A stretch of DNA of 64,000 nt from Kriegella aquimaris. Its GTDB lineage: Bacteria; Bacteroidota; Bacteroidia; Flavobacteriales; Flavobacteriaceae. The DNA lies in contig NZ_FNGV01000007.1 of assembly GCF_900103215.1 (NCBI RefSeq), forward strand, positions 124,001-188,000, given 5' to 3'. The notes beneath the pieces were generated by a model. That model did not search any database. It was not told the origin of the DNA and saw only the letters and a list, made by a program, of their open reading frames with translations. Positions 27,576-36,503 of this stretch are shown here, one piece after another. Both the position numbers and the translations under genes were made by a program. The first letter of the stretch is position 1, and every line of letters begins with the position of its first letter.

Positions 27576-27609
27576 AATGGGGTCTTGCAGTGGTGCCTGG
27601 CCCCATTTT
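27576..27609 (+). terminator. Intrinsic terminator after the kelch gene
   Basis: AATGGGG (27576-27582) pairs perfectly with CCCCATT (27601-27607) around an 18-base loop and runs into TTTTAAA. It lies 31 bases past the kelch stop, so the downstream gene probably has its own promoter. Confidence 0.7.
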
Positions 27610-27757
27610 AAATACCAAGATGTTCATAGTTTTAAAAGGGAATATCGGTTGAATATAGATTGCGGATAATTTTATTCAGACCAGAAAGGTTGTTAAAGTA
27701 TGACTCAATGAAGTTCAAGAAACAAAACTTTATTTAAGAATTAAATAACAGTATAAA

Positions 27758-28096
27758 ATGAAATTTTCTCTAAATATTGGGATGTTATTTCTTGTAGGTT
27801 TATCATTTTTGACCGTATTGAAATTTATTCCTTCACAAACACCTGTTGTGCCTTCTTTTGATACCGCTATTATTGTTGTTGAAGATGGCTACGGTTATCA
27901 AATTTTAAAAGATGATAAGCTCATCATACAGCAAGAGTACATTCCTGCCATCAATACGAAACAAGCAATTGGAACGGTGAAAGATGCGCAGTTGCTCGCC
28001 GATTTGGTGGTCTATAAATTAAGAAAAGGTGACAGTCCAGTGGTAGCAACGACCGAACTTGACGATTTGAACATTGTTATATTGGAGAGACAATAA
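27758..28096 (+). CDS. DUF4907-like small exported or membrane-anchored protein
   Basis: 112 residues: an N-terminal hydrophobic helix (MLFLVGLSFLTVLKFI) acting as signal or anchor, then a compact domain with GYGYQILKDDKLIIQQEYIPAI and a C-terminal alpha/beta stretch (AQLLADLVVYKLRKGD). This fits the DUF4907 family of Bacteroidota, which has no known function. It lies 8 bases before the LytS-type kinase of system 2 and so is likely part of the same transcript; an accessory role in sensing is possible but speculative. Confidence 0.65.
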   Translation: MKFSLNIGMLFLVGLSFLTVLKFIPSQTPVVPSFDTAIIVVEDGYGYQILKDDKLIIQQEYIPAINTKQAIGTVKDAQLLADLVVYKLRKGDSPVVATTELDDLNIVILERQ

Positions 28097-28104
28097 AATT
28101 TTTA

Positions 28105-29139
28105 ATGACTTTAGAAAAGAAAAATATATCCCAAATTTTAGCGCATATTTTTATATGGGGGTGCTTTTGTATTTTGATAATTTATCCCATGATATCTCAA
28201 TCTAGACCTATACCTTCTAATTTAATGGCTGGCTTGGGTACGGGTATGCTTTTGTTTTATGTGAATTATTTCCTAGTGGTTCCTGAGCTGCTATTGAAGC
28301 GCAACATTCAAATTTACATTGCAGTATCGGTTTGCTTGATCATTGTAGCTGCCTTATCGGTCAATTTTTTCTTTACTCCTGAAATGCCTGAAAACTTTCC
28401 GGAAAAAATGATGACTAGAATGACGCACAGGCATACCAATTTGTGGAATCCGCGAATTTTTATATCTATTAGTTTCATTGGAATTCCATACATCATAAGT
28501 GCAATGCTCCGTATGTATACGGAATGGAAGAAAAATGAAGACCTCCGTAAAGTGGTAGAAAAGCAGAAAATACAATCGGAACTGCAATTTTTAAAAACAC
28601 AGTTAAATCCACATTTTTTATTTAATTCACTGAATGCCATTTATGCCCTTTCCGTTAAACAATCACCCGACACGTCACAGGCAATTGTCGATTTAGCGGA
28701 ATTGATGCGCTATATGCTCTATGAGGCCGATAAAGACCTTGTACCCCTAAGCAAAGAATTGGAATACATAAAAAGCTATGTGCAATTGCAGCGCCTTCGT
28801 TTATCGGATAGTGAGAATGTCACCCTACAAATTTCGGGTGAAGAAAAGAATAAAGTCATTCCCCCTTTATTGTTTATCTCCTTTATTGAAAATGCCTTCA
28901 AATATGGAACCGATTATGAAGGAAAGACCGATGTAAGAATAAACCTTTTACTGCAACACAAGTCTATACAGTTACGAGTGACGAATAAAATAGGAGTGTT
29001 CAAAGAGCCGACGAAAAGTTCAGGCGTAGGTTTGCAGAACATTAAAAATAGATTGAAACTATTATATCCCTTGGCACACGAGCTGATTGTTAATAACGAT
29101 GGAACAACATATTCGGTCAGTTTGACCCTCAGACAGTAA
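28105..29139 (+). CDS. LytS/YehU-type sensor histidine kinase (system 2)
   Basis: 344-residue sensor kinase: four N-terminal membrane helices (to about residue 145), a coiled linker (EWKKNEDLRKVVEKQKI), the PF06580 phosphoacceptor block QLNPHFLFNSLNAIYALS and an ATPase domain with ENAFKYG and GVGLQNIKNRLKLLYP. Plan and motifs match the kinase at 21677-22693, so these are paralogues. A gap of 93 bases separates it from its probable partner regulator. The signal sensed is unknown. Confidence 0.9.
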   Translation: MTLEKKNISQILAHIFIWGCFCILIIYPMISQSRPIPSNLMAGLGTGMLLFYVNYFLVVPELLLKRNIQIYIAVSVCLIIVAALSVNFFFTPEMPENFPEKMMTRMTHRHTNLWNPRIFISISFIGIPYIISAMLRMYTEWKKNEDLRKVVEKQKIQSELQFLKTQLNPHFLFNSLNAIYALSVKQSPDTSQAIVDLAELMRYMLYEADKDLVPLSKELEYIKSYVQLQRLRLSDSENVTLQISGEEKNKVIPPLLFISFIENAFKYGTDYEGKTDVRINLLLQHKSIQLRVTNKIGVFKEPTKSSGVGLQNIKNRLKLLYPLAHELIVNNDGTTYSVSLTLRQ

Positions 29140-29232
29140 GCAACATAATAGGCGAGACCAGTTGGCGTGAAATACCACGCAAATGGAGCGAAGGATTTCA
29201 TCAGACCCTAATGAACTAACAAAAACGAACAG

Positions 29233-29961
29233 ATGAAATGTATTATCATTGACGACGAACCCCTTGCCATTGAAATTTTGGTAGACTATTGTAGTAAGAT
29301 CGATTTTGTTGAGGTGCTAGGAACCTTTACCAATCCGTTGGAAGCTATCGCGGTTATAAAAGAAAAAAAGGCCGATTTGATATTTTGTGATATTGAAATG
29401 CCACAAATTAGCGGTATTGATTTTATAAATTCTTTGGATAATAGGCCGTTATTTATTTTTACTACTGCTTATTCGCAATATGCCGTTGAAGGGTTTGAAC
29501 TGAACGCGGTTGATTATCTGGTAAAACCGATACCCTACCATCGTTTTATAAAGGCTGTTTCAAGAAGTAAAGAACTCTTGGCGAGCCAAGAAAAACCATT
29601 GGAGAATAATAATATATTTTCATCGCATGGTGAAACCAACGACTCCCAAAAATTTATTTTTGTTAAAGCCGAGTATGAGAGCATCAAAATAAATCTTGAC
29701 GATATAGAATACATTCAAGGCTTAAAAGATTATTTGAAAATACATATCACTAATACGAATAAAGCCATACTCACACTAATGAGTTTTAGGGAGCTGTTGG
29801 ATAGACTTCCGCCCAACCAATTTTTAAGGGTGCATAAATCATTTGTGGTAAATGTGAATTATATAAATACGGTGCAACGCAATAGAATTGTAATCAATGA
29901 TATACGCATACCCATTGGAGAAAGCCATAAAGACACGTTCTTTTCAGTTTTGGGTCTTTGA
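29233..29961 (+). CDS. LytTR-family response regulator (system 2)
   Basis: 242 residues: receiver domain with D53 in LIFCDIEMPQ and the block FTTAYSQYAVEGFELNAVDYL, then a LytTR DNA-binding domain (about 145-240) with FLRVHKSFVVNVNYI. Partner of the kinase just upstream. The receiver's C-terminal half is nearly identical to that of the regulator at 22680-23357, so cross-talk between the two systems is possible. Targets are unknown. Confidence 0.95.
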   Translation: MKCIIIDDEPLAIEILVDYCSKIDFVEVLGTFTNPLEAIAVIKEKKADLIFCDIEMPQISGIDFINSLDNRPLFIFTTAYSQYAVEGFELNAVDYLVKPIPYHRFIKAVSRSKELLASQEKPLENNNIFSSHGETNDSQKFIFVKAEYESIKINLDDIEYIQGLKDYLKIHITNTNKAILTLMSFRELLDRLPPNQFLRVHKSFVVNVNYINTVQRNRIVINDIRIPIGESHKDTFFSVLGL

Positions 29962-30228
29962 TGACAATTATTTTTGCATTCCAATATTCTATCCAAAAGA
30001 GCTAGTCCCCTGAGGTAAGCTCTGGTATATTGACTTGGACCTATTTTGATTTTTAAATTAGGTTAGCATTTTTCAACGCTTCGAACGGTTAAACCCTATT
30101 AGTTAAATAGACTAAAAAGCTAACCTTCAGAAAAAATGGTATTCGATGTAAAAGGGATATAAAAAAAGTGATAAATTACCGAACGTTCCCCTAGTTCGAA
30201 TCTTAATTTTCACTTTTACGATAGACCT

Positions 30229-31689
30229 ATGCTAATAACAAATCGAATTGCCCCCATTTTGTCCCTAATATTTCTACTCGGAGCTTGCCATACGAATAAA
30301 AAAAAAGAACCCTTAAAAGAATCCGAGAAACCAAACATACTGGTCATTGCCGTAGACGATCTCAACGATTGGGTTGGCGTTTTGGGTGGGCATCCGCAGG
30401 CTAAGACACCTCATATGGATCGGCTGGCCCAACGCGGGATGCTTTTTACGAATGCCCATTGTCAGGCTCCGGTCTGTAATCCGTCACGCGCAAGTGTGAT
30501 GACTTCGCTATATCCCAGCACCTCCGGTATTTATTTTTTGAACCCAGATATTACCAAATCTCCTGTGGCCAGTAAAAGCATGGTGATGCCCAAACGATTT
30601 GAGAAAGAAGGTTATCACGTATTTGGGGCAGGAAAACTATTCCATAATGGAAAAGGGATCAATGAAGCCCATGTGCCAAATTATGCAGGGCAATTCGGAG
30701 GTTTTGGTCCTATGCCCGATGAGAAAATCAGTAGTTATCCGGGACACCCATTGTGGGACTGGGGTGCATTTCCCGAGCGCGATGATCAGATGCCCGACTA
30801 TCAACTTGCTAGTTGGGCCGAGGCCCGTTTGGCTGAAAAGCAGGAGCAACCCTTTTGGATGGGTATCGGGTTTTATAGGCCGCACGTACCCCAATTTGTA
30901 CCTCAAAAGTGGTTCGATATGTATCCGATGCAATCGCTTCAATTACCACAAACAATTACTGACGATTTGAATGATATATCTTCATACGGGGTAGATATCA
31001 CACGTTTAAATCATGTGTCTCCCACTTATGAGTGGGTTGCTGAAAATGAAGCATGGAAACCGCTCGTACAATCCTATTTAGCCTGTGTAAGCTTTGTTGA
31101 TGAACAGGTAGGGCGTGTACTGACCGCACTCGATAATGGTGATTATGGAGATAACACCTATGTGGTGTTATTCAGCGATCACGGTTTTCATTTGGGTGAA
31201 AAAGAACGCTTTGCCAAGCGCAGCTTATGGGAAGATGGCGCCCGTGTGCCTCTAATTATCATGGGACCGGGTATTCCAAAGGGTAAGGTTTGCAACAAGC
31301 CTGTTCAATTGTTGGATATCTATCCTACTTTATTGGCACTCAGCGGACTTGAGCCAGATGCGACACACGAGGGGAATTCCTTAATTCCCTTATTGGAAAA
31401 TCCTGAAAGTGAATGGGCACAATACGCCAGAACGAGTTTTGGCCCCGGTAATTATGCTATTGTATCGGATGGGTATCGCTTTATTCAGTACAACGATGGT
31501 TCTGAAGAATTTTACGACCACAATAGTGACCCTCAAGAATGGTATAATGTCATCGATAAACCAGAATATGTCGAAGTGATAGAACAACATCGCTCTCAGA
31601 TTCCCGAACAGCGGTATAAGATATTGGGCAAGGGTTCAACCGGACACTTGTCGTACGATGCTTCGGAGGAGAATAGAAAAACGAATTAA
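30229..31689 (+). CDS. S1-family sulfatase, iduronate-2-sulfatase-like lipoprotein
   Basis: Formylglycine-dependent sulfatase hydrolysing sulfate esters from a glycan. Lipobox GAC (C20) indicates a lipid-anchored exported protein. The calcium-binding aspartates lie in AVDDLND (D43, D44). The maturation motif is canonical C-x-P-S-R: C83 in CNPSRAS. FSDHGFHLGEKE supplies further active-site residues. 486 residues and the WVGVLGGHPQAKTP/GAGKLFHNG pattern resemble the iduronate-2-sulfatase branch of S1; actual substrate unknown. It is transcribed alone, rightward, convergent to the long sulfatase/SusCD unit, with a hairpin between the convergent stops. Confidence 0.92.
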   Translation: MLITNRIAPILSLIFLLGACHTNKKKEPLKESEKPNILVIAVDDLNDWVGVLGGHPQAKTPHMDRLAQRGMLFTNAHCQAPVCNPSRASVMTSLYPSTSGIYFLNPDITKSPVASKSMVMPKRFEKEGYHVFGAGKLFHNGKGINEAHVPNYAGQFGGFGPMPDEKISSYPGHPLWDWGAFPERDDQMPDYQLASWAEARLAEKQEQPFWMGIGFYRPHVPQFVPQKWFDMYPMQSLQLPQTITDDLNDISSYGVDITRLNHVSPTYEWVAENEAWKPLVQSYLACVSFVDEQVGRVLTALDNGDYGDNTYVVLFSDHGFHLGEKERFAKRSLWEDGARVPLIIMGPGIPKGKVCNKPVQLLDIYPTLLALSGLEPDATHEGNSLIPLLENPESEWAQYARTSFGPGNYAIVSDGYRFIQYNDGSEEFYDHNSDPQEWYNVIDKPEYVEVIEQHRSQIPEQRYKILGKGSTGHLSYDASEENRKTN

Positions 31690-31790
31690 ATAGAAATTCC
31701 GGTTTAGAAGCTTAAATGGGTTTTAGCAGTTATCACGATAGTTGTCGCTGTTTTTAGTACGCCCATACCTGATATGCTCAATATTATTTG

Positions 31791-31814
31791 ATGATTCTAA
31801 TAGGAATCATTTTC
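31791..31814 (+). terminator. Intrinsic terminator between convergent sulfatases
   Basis: ATGATTC (31791-31797) pairs perfectly with GAATCAT (31804-31810) around a six-base loop and is followed by TTTC. It sits between the stop of the rightward sulfatase (31689) and that of the leftward one (31817). Confidence 0.6.
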
Positions 31815-31816
31815 TG

Positions 31817-33517
31817 TTATTTCGTATTCTCTTCGGTGATATAGGAAGAAAATAGGTCTTTAAATGGCACATTTCTTACTTCCTCATTGGCATTGTATTC
31901 TTCATTAATTACAGGCCAGTACCGCTTCGCTACATTTTCTGTTAACCAACCCATTAATTTTTTAAAGAGTTTATCTTTCAATTCGGGCATTTGCAAAGCC
32001 AAATCATTTTTTTCGAAGGGATCTTCTTCGATGTTGTATAGCCGTAACCTTCCGTACCAATCAAAAATTAGTTTATAGTTCCCATCACGAATGGCAGAAT
32101 GTGGTGTAAGGGCATACGGCTCATAAGGACTGTTATAAATCACATTAAAGGGATAATGCCAATAGTGGTCTTTTTTGGAATATTTTTTTTGAACATTCTC
32201 TGTATCGGAAAGAAGGGACAAGATACTTTGTCCATCGAGCGAGTTGGCTTTGGAGATCGCATTTGCATCATAGCCTGCTGCTTCTAAAATAGTAGGATAA
32301 ATATCCGTACAATCTACGGGCAAATCTACCCATTGGCCTTCTTTTAGTTTCCCTTTCCAGCGGAATATCAATGGTACCCTAATGCCACCTTCTGTCAAAC
32401 ATGCTTTTCCTCCTAAAAAAGGACTGTTGTCGGTACCATCGCCTCGAGGGGTTATTTTTCTATCAATTCCCCCATTGTCAGACATGAAAACTACGAGCGT
32501 GTTTTCTTCAAGTCCTGTTTCTTTTAATTTATCGAGAAGCTGACCTACCGAACGATCCATACTTTTTATCATCGACGCATATACCGGGTCTTTATGACCG
32601 TTCCATCCTTTTGTGTTTTTGTTTTCAAAATAGGCCACTTCTTCTTCCTTGCCTTGATAAGGCGAATGCACGGCAAAATGTGAAAAATATAGAAAAAAGG
32701 GTTCCGCTTTTATCTTTGCCCTTTTGTCCATAAAATCAAGGGCCTGCAGTGTAAGATCATCTGTCAGGTATTCCTCCTTGGTCATATTTCCTGAGTCGCC
32801 GATTTCCCATTCGTCTTGTGGCATTTTAGGAAAACGTTTTTTCGATGTTTCATCCCAACCTTTTCGCCAATCGAAATATGCCGAACCTCCACCATCGAAC
32901 CATGCCAAAGGTTCAAAGCCTTGATCAGCGGGCTGATAATTCTTGGCACCGAAACCACCAATATGCCACTTGCCAATAAATGCGGAATGGTAATCTTCTA
33001 ACGCTTCGGCTATTGAAAGCTCATCGCTGCCTGCGTCGAAGTCGGTTCCCGTTGGCACGGCCGAGTTTGAGGTGCCGTTTATAAGTGCCTGTTCTATTTC
33101 GATATTGTCTTTGTGTTCAAGCACGTCGTGCGTGTAATAGCCTTCGGGAGTTTTTAAATTTTGATTGTAATATGTTTCCCTTAATGGCATAGCGGTAGTA
33201 AAGCCCAAACGGCTTGCATATTTACCGGTAAGGATGCTGGCTCTGGTTGGCGAGCATAGTTGGTTGGCATAGGCTTGTGAAAATGAAACACCTTCGGCCA
33301 TCAATTTGTTGATGTTAGGGGTCTCATAAAAGGTGCTATCCATTGGTGTGCCCAATACCCTTGAGGCATAAGCTTGGGTGTCCATTATACCATAATCGTC
33401 GGCCAGTATGAATATAATATTGGGCCGTTCAGGAAGTTTGTCAGACTCCTTTTTTGCCTCTGATTTACAACTTGTAAAAATGATTGCCGAGAAAATAATC
33501 AGTAAGAAGTGTCGCAT
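31817..33517 (-). CDS. S1-family sulfatase, lipoprotein
   Basis: 566-residue formylglycine sulfatase with lipobox FTSC (C17). Calcium ligands in LADDYG (D40, D41). Maturation motif C-x-P-T-R: C88 in CSPTRAS, an accepted variant of the formylglycine consensus. FMSDNGG supplies additional metal ligands. A long insertion between GTPMDSTFYETPN and the motif, and the C-terminal subdomain, distinguish it from the other three sulfatases here, so it probably removes a different sulfate. Last gene of the leftward glycan unit, 160 bases after the GH78 gene. Subfamily within S1 cannot be assigned by eye. Confidence 0.92.
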   Translation of the reverse strand: MRHFLLIIFSAIIFTSCKSEAKKESDKLPERPNIIFILADDYGIMDTQAYASRVLGTPMDSTFYETPNINKLMAEGVSFSQAYANQLCSPTRASILTGKYASRLGFTTAMPLRETYYNQNLKTPEGYYTHDVLEHKDNIEIEQALINGTSNSAVPTGTDFDAGSDELSIAEALEDYHSAFIGKWHIGGFGAKNYQPADQGFEPLAWFDGGGSAYFDWRKGWDETSKKRFPKMPQDEWEIGDSGNMTKEEYLTDDLTLQALDFMDKRAKIKAEPFFLYFSHFAVHSPYQGKEEEVAYFENKNTKGWNGHKDPVYASMIKSMDRSVGQLLDKLKETGLEENTLVVFMSDNGGIDRKITPRGDGTDNSPFLGGKACLTEGGIRVPLIFRWKGKLKEGQWVDLPVDCTDIYPTILEAAGYDANAISKANSLDGQSILSLLSDTENVQKKYSKKDHYWHYPFNVIYNSPYEPYALTPHSAIRDGNYKLIFDWYGRLRLYNIEEDPFEKNDLALQMPELKDKLFKKLMGWLTENVAKRYWPVINEEYNANEEVRNVPFKDLFSSYITEENTK

Positions 33518-33677
33518 TGGTTTAAGTGGTCTTATTCGAAATTGGTAATTCGATTTTCAGTTGGGTGTAATATCCCCAGCGTCTAAGGAAACAATGATAT
33601 TTTTCAGTTTTGAGGTATTATCGCTATCGAGGAATTTGATATTATTACCTATAGCAAGAATATAAATATCAATTTTA

Positions 33678-36446
33678 TCAGAACGTTATTTTTGAACTAA
33701 TGGAATACTTTCCGGATCCTACTTCCAGTATGGTTTCGCCGCCGTTCGATTCTAAAATTTTAATATCCTGTATTTTTGAAATATCTCTATTTCCCTCTTT
33801 GATATCCGTAATTTTAGTTGTGGGAATATACACCTTTGCCTTGGTGTTTACAGGAATCTCAATATGCATCATAATTTTGTTCCCTTTCCAGTTCCAAGCA
33901 GATACAATAGTACCATTGATACTTTTGTAACTTCCTTTGATGTCATTCATTTGTTTGCTAATCGCGGGTTTTACGATGATGTTTCGATATCCGGCATCTT
34001 CGGTATCAATGCCGATTGCATGTTGAAACATCCATTCGGCAACGGAGCCAAAAGCATAATGACTGAAAGAATTCATTTTGGCGTTGAGGTCGGAATTGGC
34101 GGTATCGTCTTTGGTATAGCTGTTCCAACGTTCCCAAATAGAAGTACTTCCATTGACTACCGAATATCCCCAACTTGGGTATTCCGTCTGTTTGAAGAGG
34201 GTATAGGCTAAATCGTTATGGCCATATTTTGATAAGGCCAACATCACATGTTTCGTTCCTAAAAAACCAGTGGTGAATTTGTTGCCGTTCGCTCTTATTT
34301 TTTCTGCCAAACGGTCAGCGCCTTTCTGCGCAAGATCAACAGGGTAAAGATCAAAATATAGGGCGAGCGCATAAGAGGTCTGCGTGTCCTCGGTGGTGCG
34401 GCCGTTGGCAAGAATGTATTTTTCGGTAAAGGCTTTTTTGATGTTTTTGAACAGGGACCCGTACTTTTCAAAATCTTCCGTTTTATGCAATGCCTTGGCC
34501 ATTTCAGCCATCAGTTTGGCATCGTAACCGTAAAAGGAAGCCCCAACAAAATCGTTGCTTGTTTTTTCATTTACCGAAAGCCAATCGCCCCAATTGTTTC
34601 CTCCCCCAGGTCTTAAATAATCAGTGCTGGCATCGGCCTGAAACTGCATAAATTTTTGCATACCCGCGTACATGTAGTCTAAAATACGGGTGTCGTTATA
34701 CACCTTGTACATGTTGTATGGGATAATGACCCCGGCATCCATCCAGGCAGGAGAATATTGATTGGGTCTAGAATAGGGAAAAGGCGCGAAGTTAGGGTAG
34801 GCGCCATACCATCGCTGGGCATCATCAAGATCAACCAAGAACTTTGTCATAAAGGCGGCCACATCGGCATTGTAGGTTGCTGAACGCATATAGGTCTGGG
34901 CATCTCCTGTCCACCCCAAACGTTCGTCCCGTTGTGGGCAATCGGTTGGTACTTCAATAAAGTTTGCACTTTGGGTAGTTTTGATATTTTCAAAGAGGGT
35001 GTTGTTCATCGCGTTCGACGAACTAAAAGTACTCGCATCGGTCTCGATAGAACTTAAAACAAGGCCTGTAATCGCATTCAAATTGGGTTTTCCGGGGTAT
35101 CCGGTAACTTCTACGTACTGAAAGCCATGATAGGTAAACTTGGGTTGCCAAGTCTCTACGCCTTCACCTTTTAAGATATAAGTGTCGGTTGCACGAGCCA
35201 ATCTGAGGTTCTCCGTCTGAATGTTACCGTCACCTTTGAGAATCTCCCCAAAGCGAAGTTGTACTTTGGTTCCTTTGGGGCCCTGCACTTCCAAGGAAGC
35301 GATGCCTGCTATATTCTTACCAAGATCAAAAACAAAGGTTCCCGGTTGTGGTTCTGTTATGGCAACGGGCTTTAGAAGCTCGGTATTTTTTATTAATGTT
35401 CCCGGATGTGCCTGTAGGCGGCCATTGGGATAGGTATATACCTTTGGGTCTTTCCAAGTACTGTCGTCGTAACCTGCCGAGTCCCAACCTGAATTTTCCA
35501 ATCGGGCATCATAGGTTTCCCCCATTAGAATATCAGCTTCACGGGTGGGGCCTTGATTGGCTTTCCATGACCTATCCGAAGCTATGATTTCAGAAGTTCC
35601 ATCTTCATATTCCAAATGTATTTGCCCCATAAAAGATGGATTGACACCATAAAATTCGCGGACCTTATCTAAACGAACCAATAGGGCATAACCAACATAA
35701 CCGGCGTACCAACCATCGGCGATAATTGCTCCGACTACATTTTCACCCTGCTGTATTTGGTCAGTGATATCAAAGGTTTGATAATGCAGGCGTTTGTTGT
35801 AATCTGTCCACCCCGGAAGCAAATAGGAGTCCCCCACCTTTTTTCCATTCAAACGGAGTTCATACAAACCAAGCGCAGTTGTATGGGCCGTTGCCCTTTT
35901 TACCTTTTTTGATGTTTTAAATGATTTGCGCAAATAGCGAGCGGGGGGAAGGTACAAACTGTCGTATTTATCGGTTTGATTATATCCCACATCGTGACCA
36001 ATAAAAAGGCCTTTCCATTGAGAAAAACGCAATAGGCCCATAGACCAACGTGCCGCTTCACTCCATTGCGATTCCTGAGCCACTTCGTCCCAAACTTTTA
36101 CTTTCCAATAATAGCTGGTATTCGAAATGAGCGCACCTCCACCATATTCGATTTGATTGGTATTGTTGGAGTTGGTTTTACCGCTGTCCCAAATGTTCCC
36201 ATGATTTTTTTCTAGTTCTGCTATGCTCGAAGCAACAATGATTCGGTATGCTGATTGATACCGATTTCTACCTTCTCCTGTCAATACCCAGCTAAATCTT
36301 GGTTTCTCAATGTCGATTCCTTCAGGGTTTTCATGATATTCCACTCGAAGTTCTTCGATGACAAGGGGTACAACCATCTTATCTTTGGTAAAAGAGACGT
36401 TAAGAGAAAACGTTACGGTTAGAAGAACAAGAAGTTTTATTTTCAT
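33678..36446 (-). CDS. GH78 alpha-L-rhamnosidase
   Basis: Removes terminal alpha-L-rhamnose with inversion. 922 residues: signal peptide (to about 20), an N-terminal beta-sandwich starting with LRVEYHENPEGID, a Bac_rhamnosid_N module (about 165-340), a concanavalin-like domain, the six-hairpin catalytic domain (about 460-800) and a C-terminal beta domain. The catalytic block TDCPQRDERLGWTGDA includes D502, E508 (expected general acid) and D515. It lies between sulfatase genes in the leftward unit, so desulfated rhamnose is probably released here. No lipobox; likely periplasmic. Confidence 0.95.
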   Translation of the reverse strand: MKIKLLVLLTVTFSLNVSFTKDKMVVPLVIEELRVEYHENPEGIDIEKPRFSWVLTGEGRNRYQSAYRIIVASSIAELEKNHGNIWDSGKTNSNNTNQIEYGGGALISNTSYYWKVKVWDEVAQESQWSEAARWSMGLLRFSQWKGLFIGHDVGYNQTDKYDSLYLPPARYLRKSFKTSKKVKRATAHTTALGLYELRLNGKKVGDSYLLPGWTDYNKRLHYQTFDITDQIQQGENVVGAIIADGWYAGYVGYALLVRLDKVREFYGVNPSFMGQIHLEYEDGTSEIIASDRSWKANQGPTREADILMGETYDARLENSGWDSAGYDDSTWKDPKVYTYPNGRLQAHPGTLIKNTELLKPVAITEPQPGTFVFDLGKNIAGIASLEVQGPKGTKVQLRFGEILKGDGNIQTENLRLARATDTYILKGEGVETWQPKFTYHGFQYVEVTGYPGKPNLNAITGLVLSSIETDASTFSSSNAMNNTLFENIKTTQSANFIEVPTDCPQRDERLGWTGDAQTYMRSATYNADVAAFMTKFLVDLDDAQRWYGAYPNFAPFPYSRPNQYSPAWMDAGVIIPYNMYKVYNDTRILDYMYAGMQKFMQFQADASTDYLRPGGGNNWGDWLSVNEKTSNDFVGASFYGYDAKLMAEMAKALHKTEDFEKYGSLFKNIKKAFTEKYILANGRTTEDTQTSYALALYFDLYPVDLAQKGADRLAEKIRANGNKFTTGFLGTKHVMLALSKYGHNDLAYTLFKQTEYPSWGYSVVNGSTSIWERWNSYTKDDTANSDLNAKMNSFSHYAFGSVAEWMFQHAIGIDTEDAGYRNIIVKPAISKQMNDIKGSYKSINGTIVSAWNWKGNKIMMHIEIPVNTKAKVYIPTTKITDIKEGNRDISKIQDIKILESNGGETILEVGSGKYSISSKITF

Positions 36447-36503
36447 GGATGTATTTTATTTTCAGGAAAGTGGATACGATTACTTATCGATGCTGTTTTT
36501 AGG

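Noticed and set aside
30637-30942. 101-codon open frame on the minus strand
   Set aside because: Lies entirely antisense within a sulfatase gene; it mirrors that gene's codon structure.
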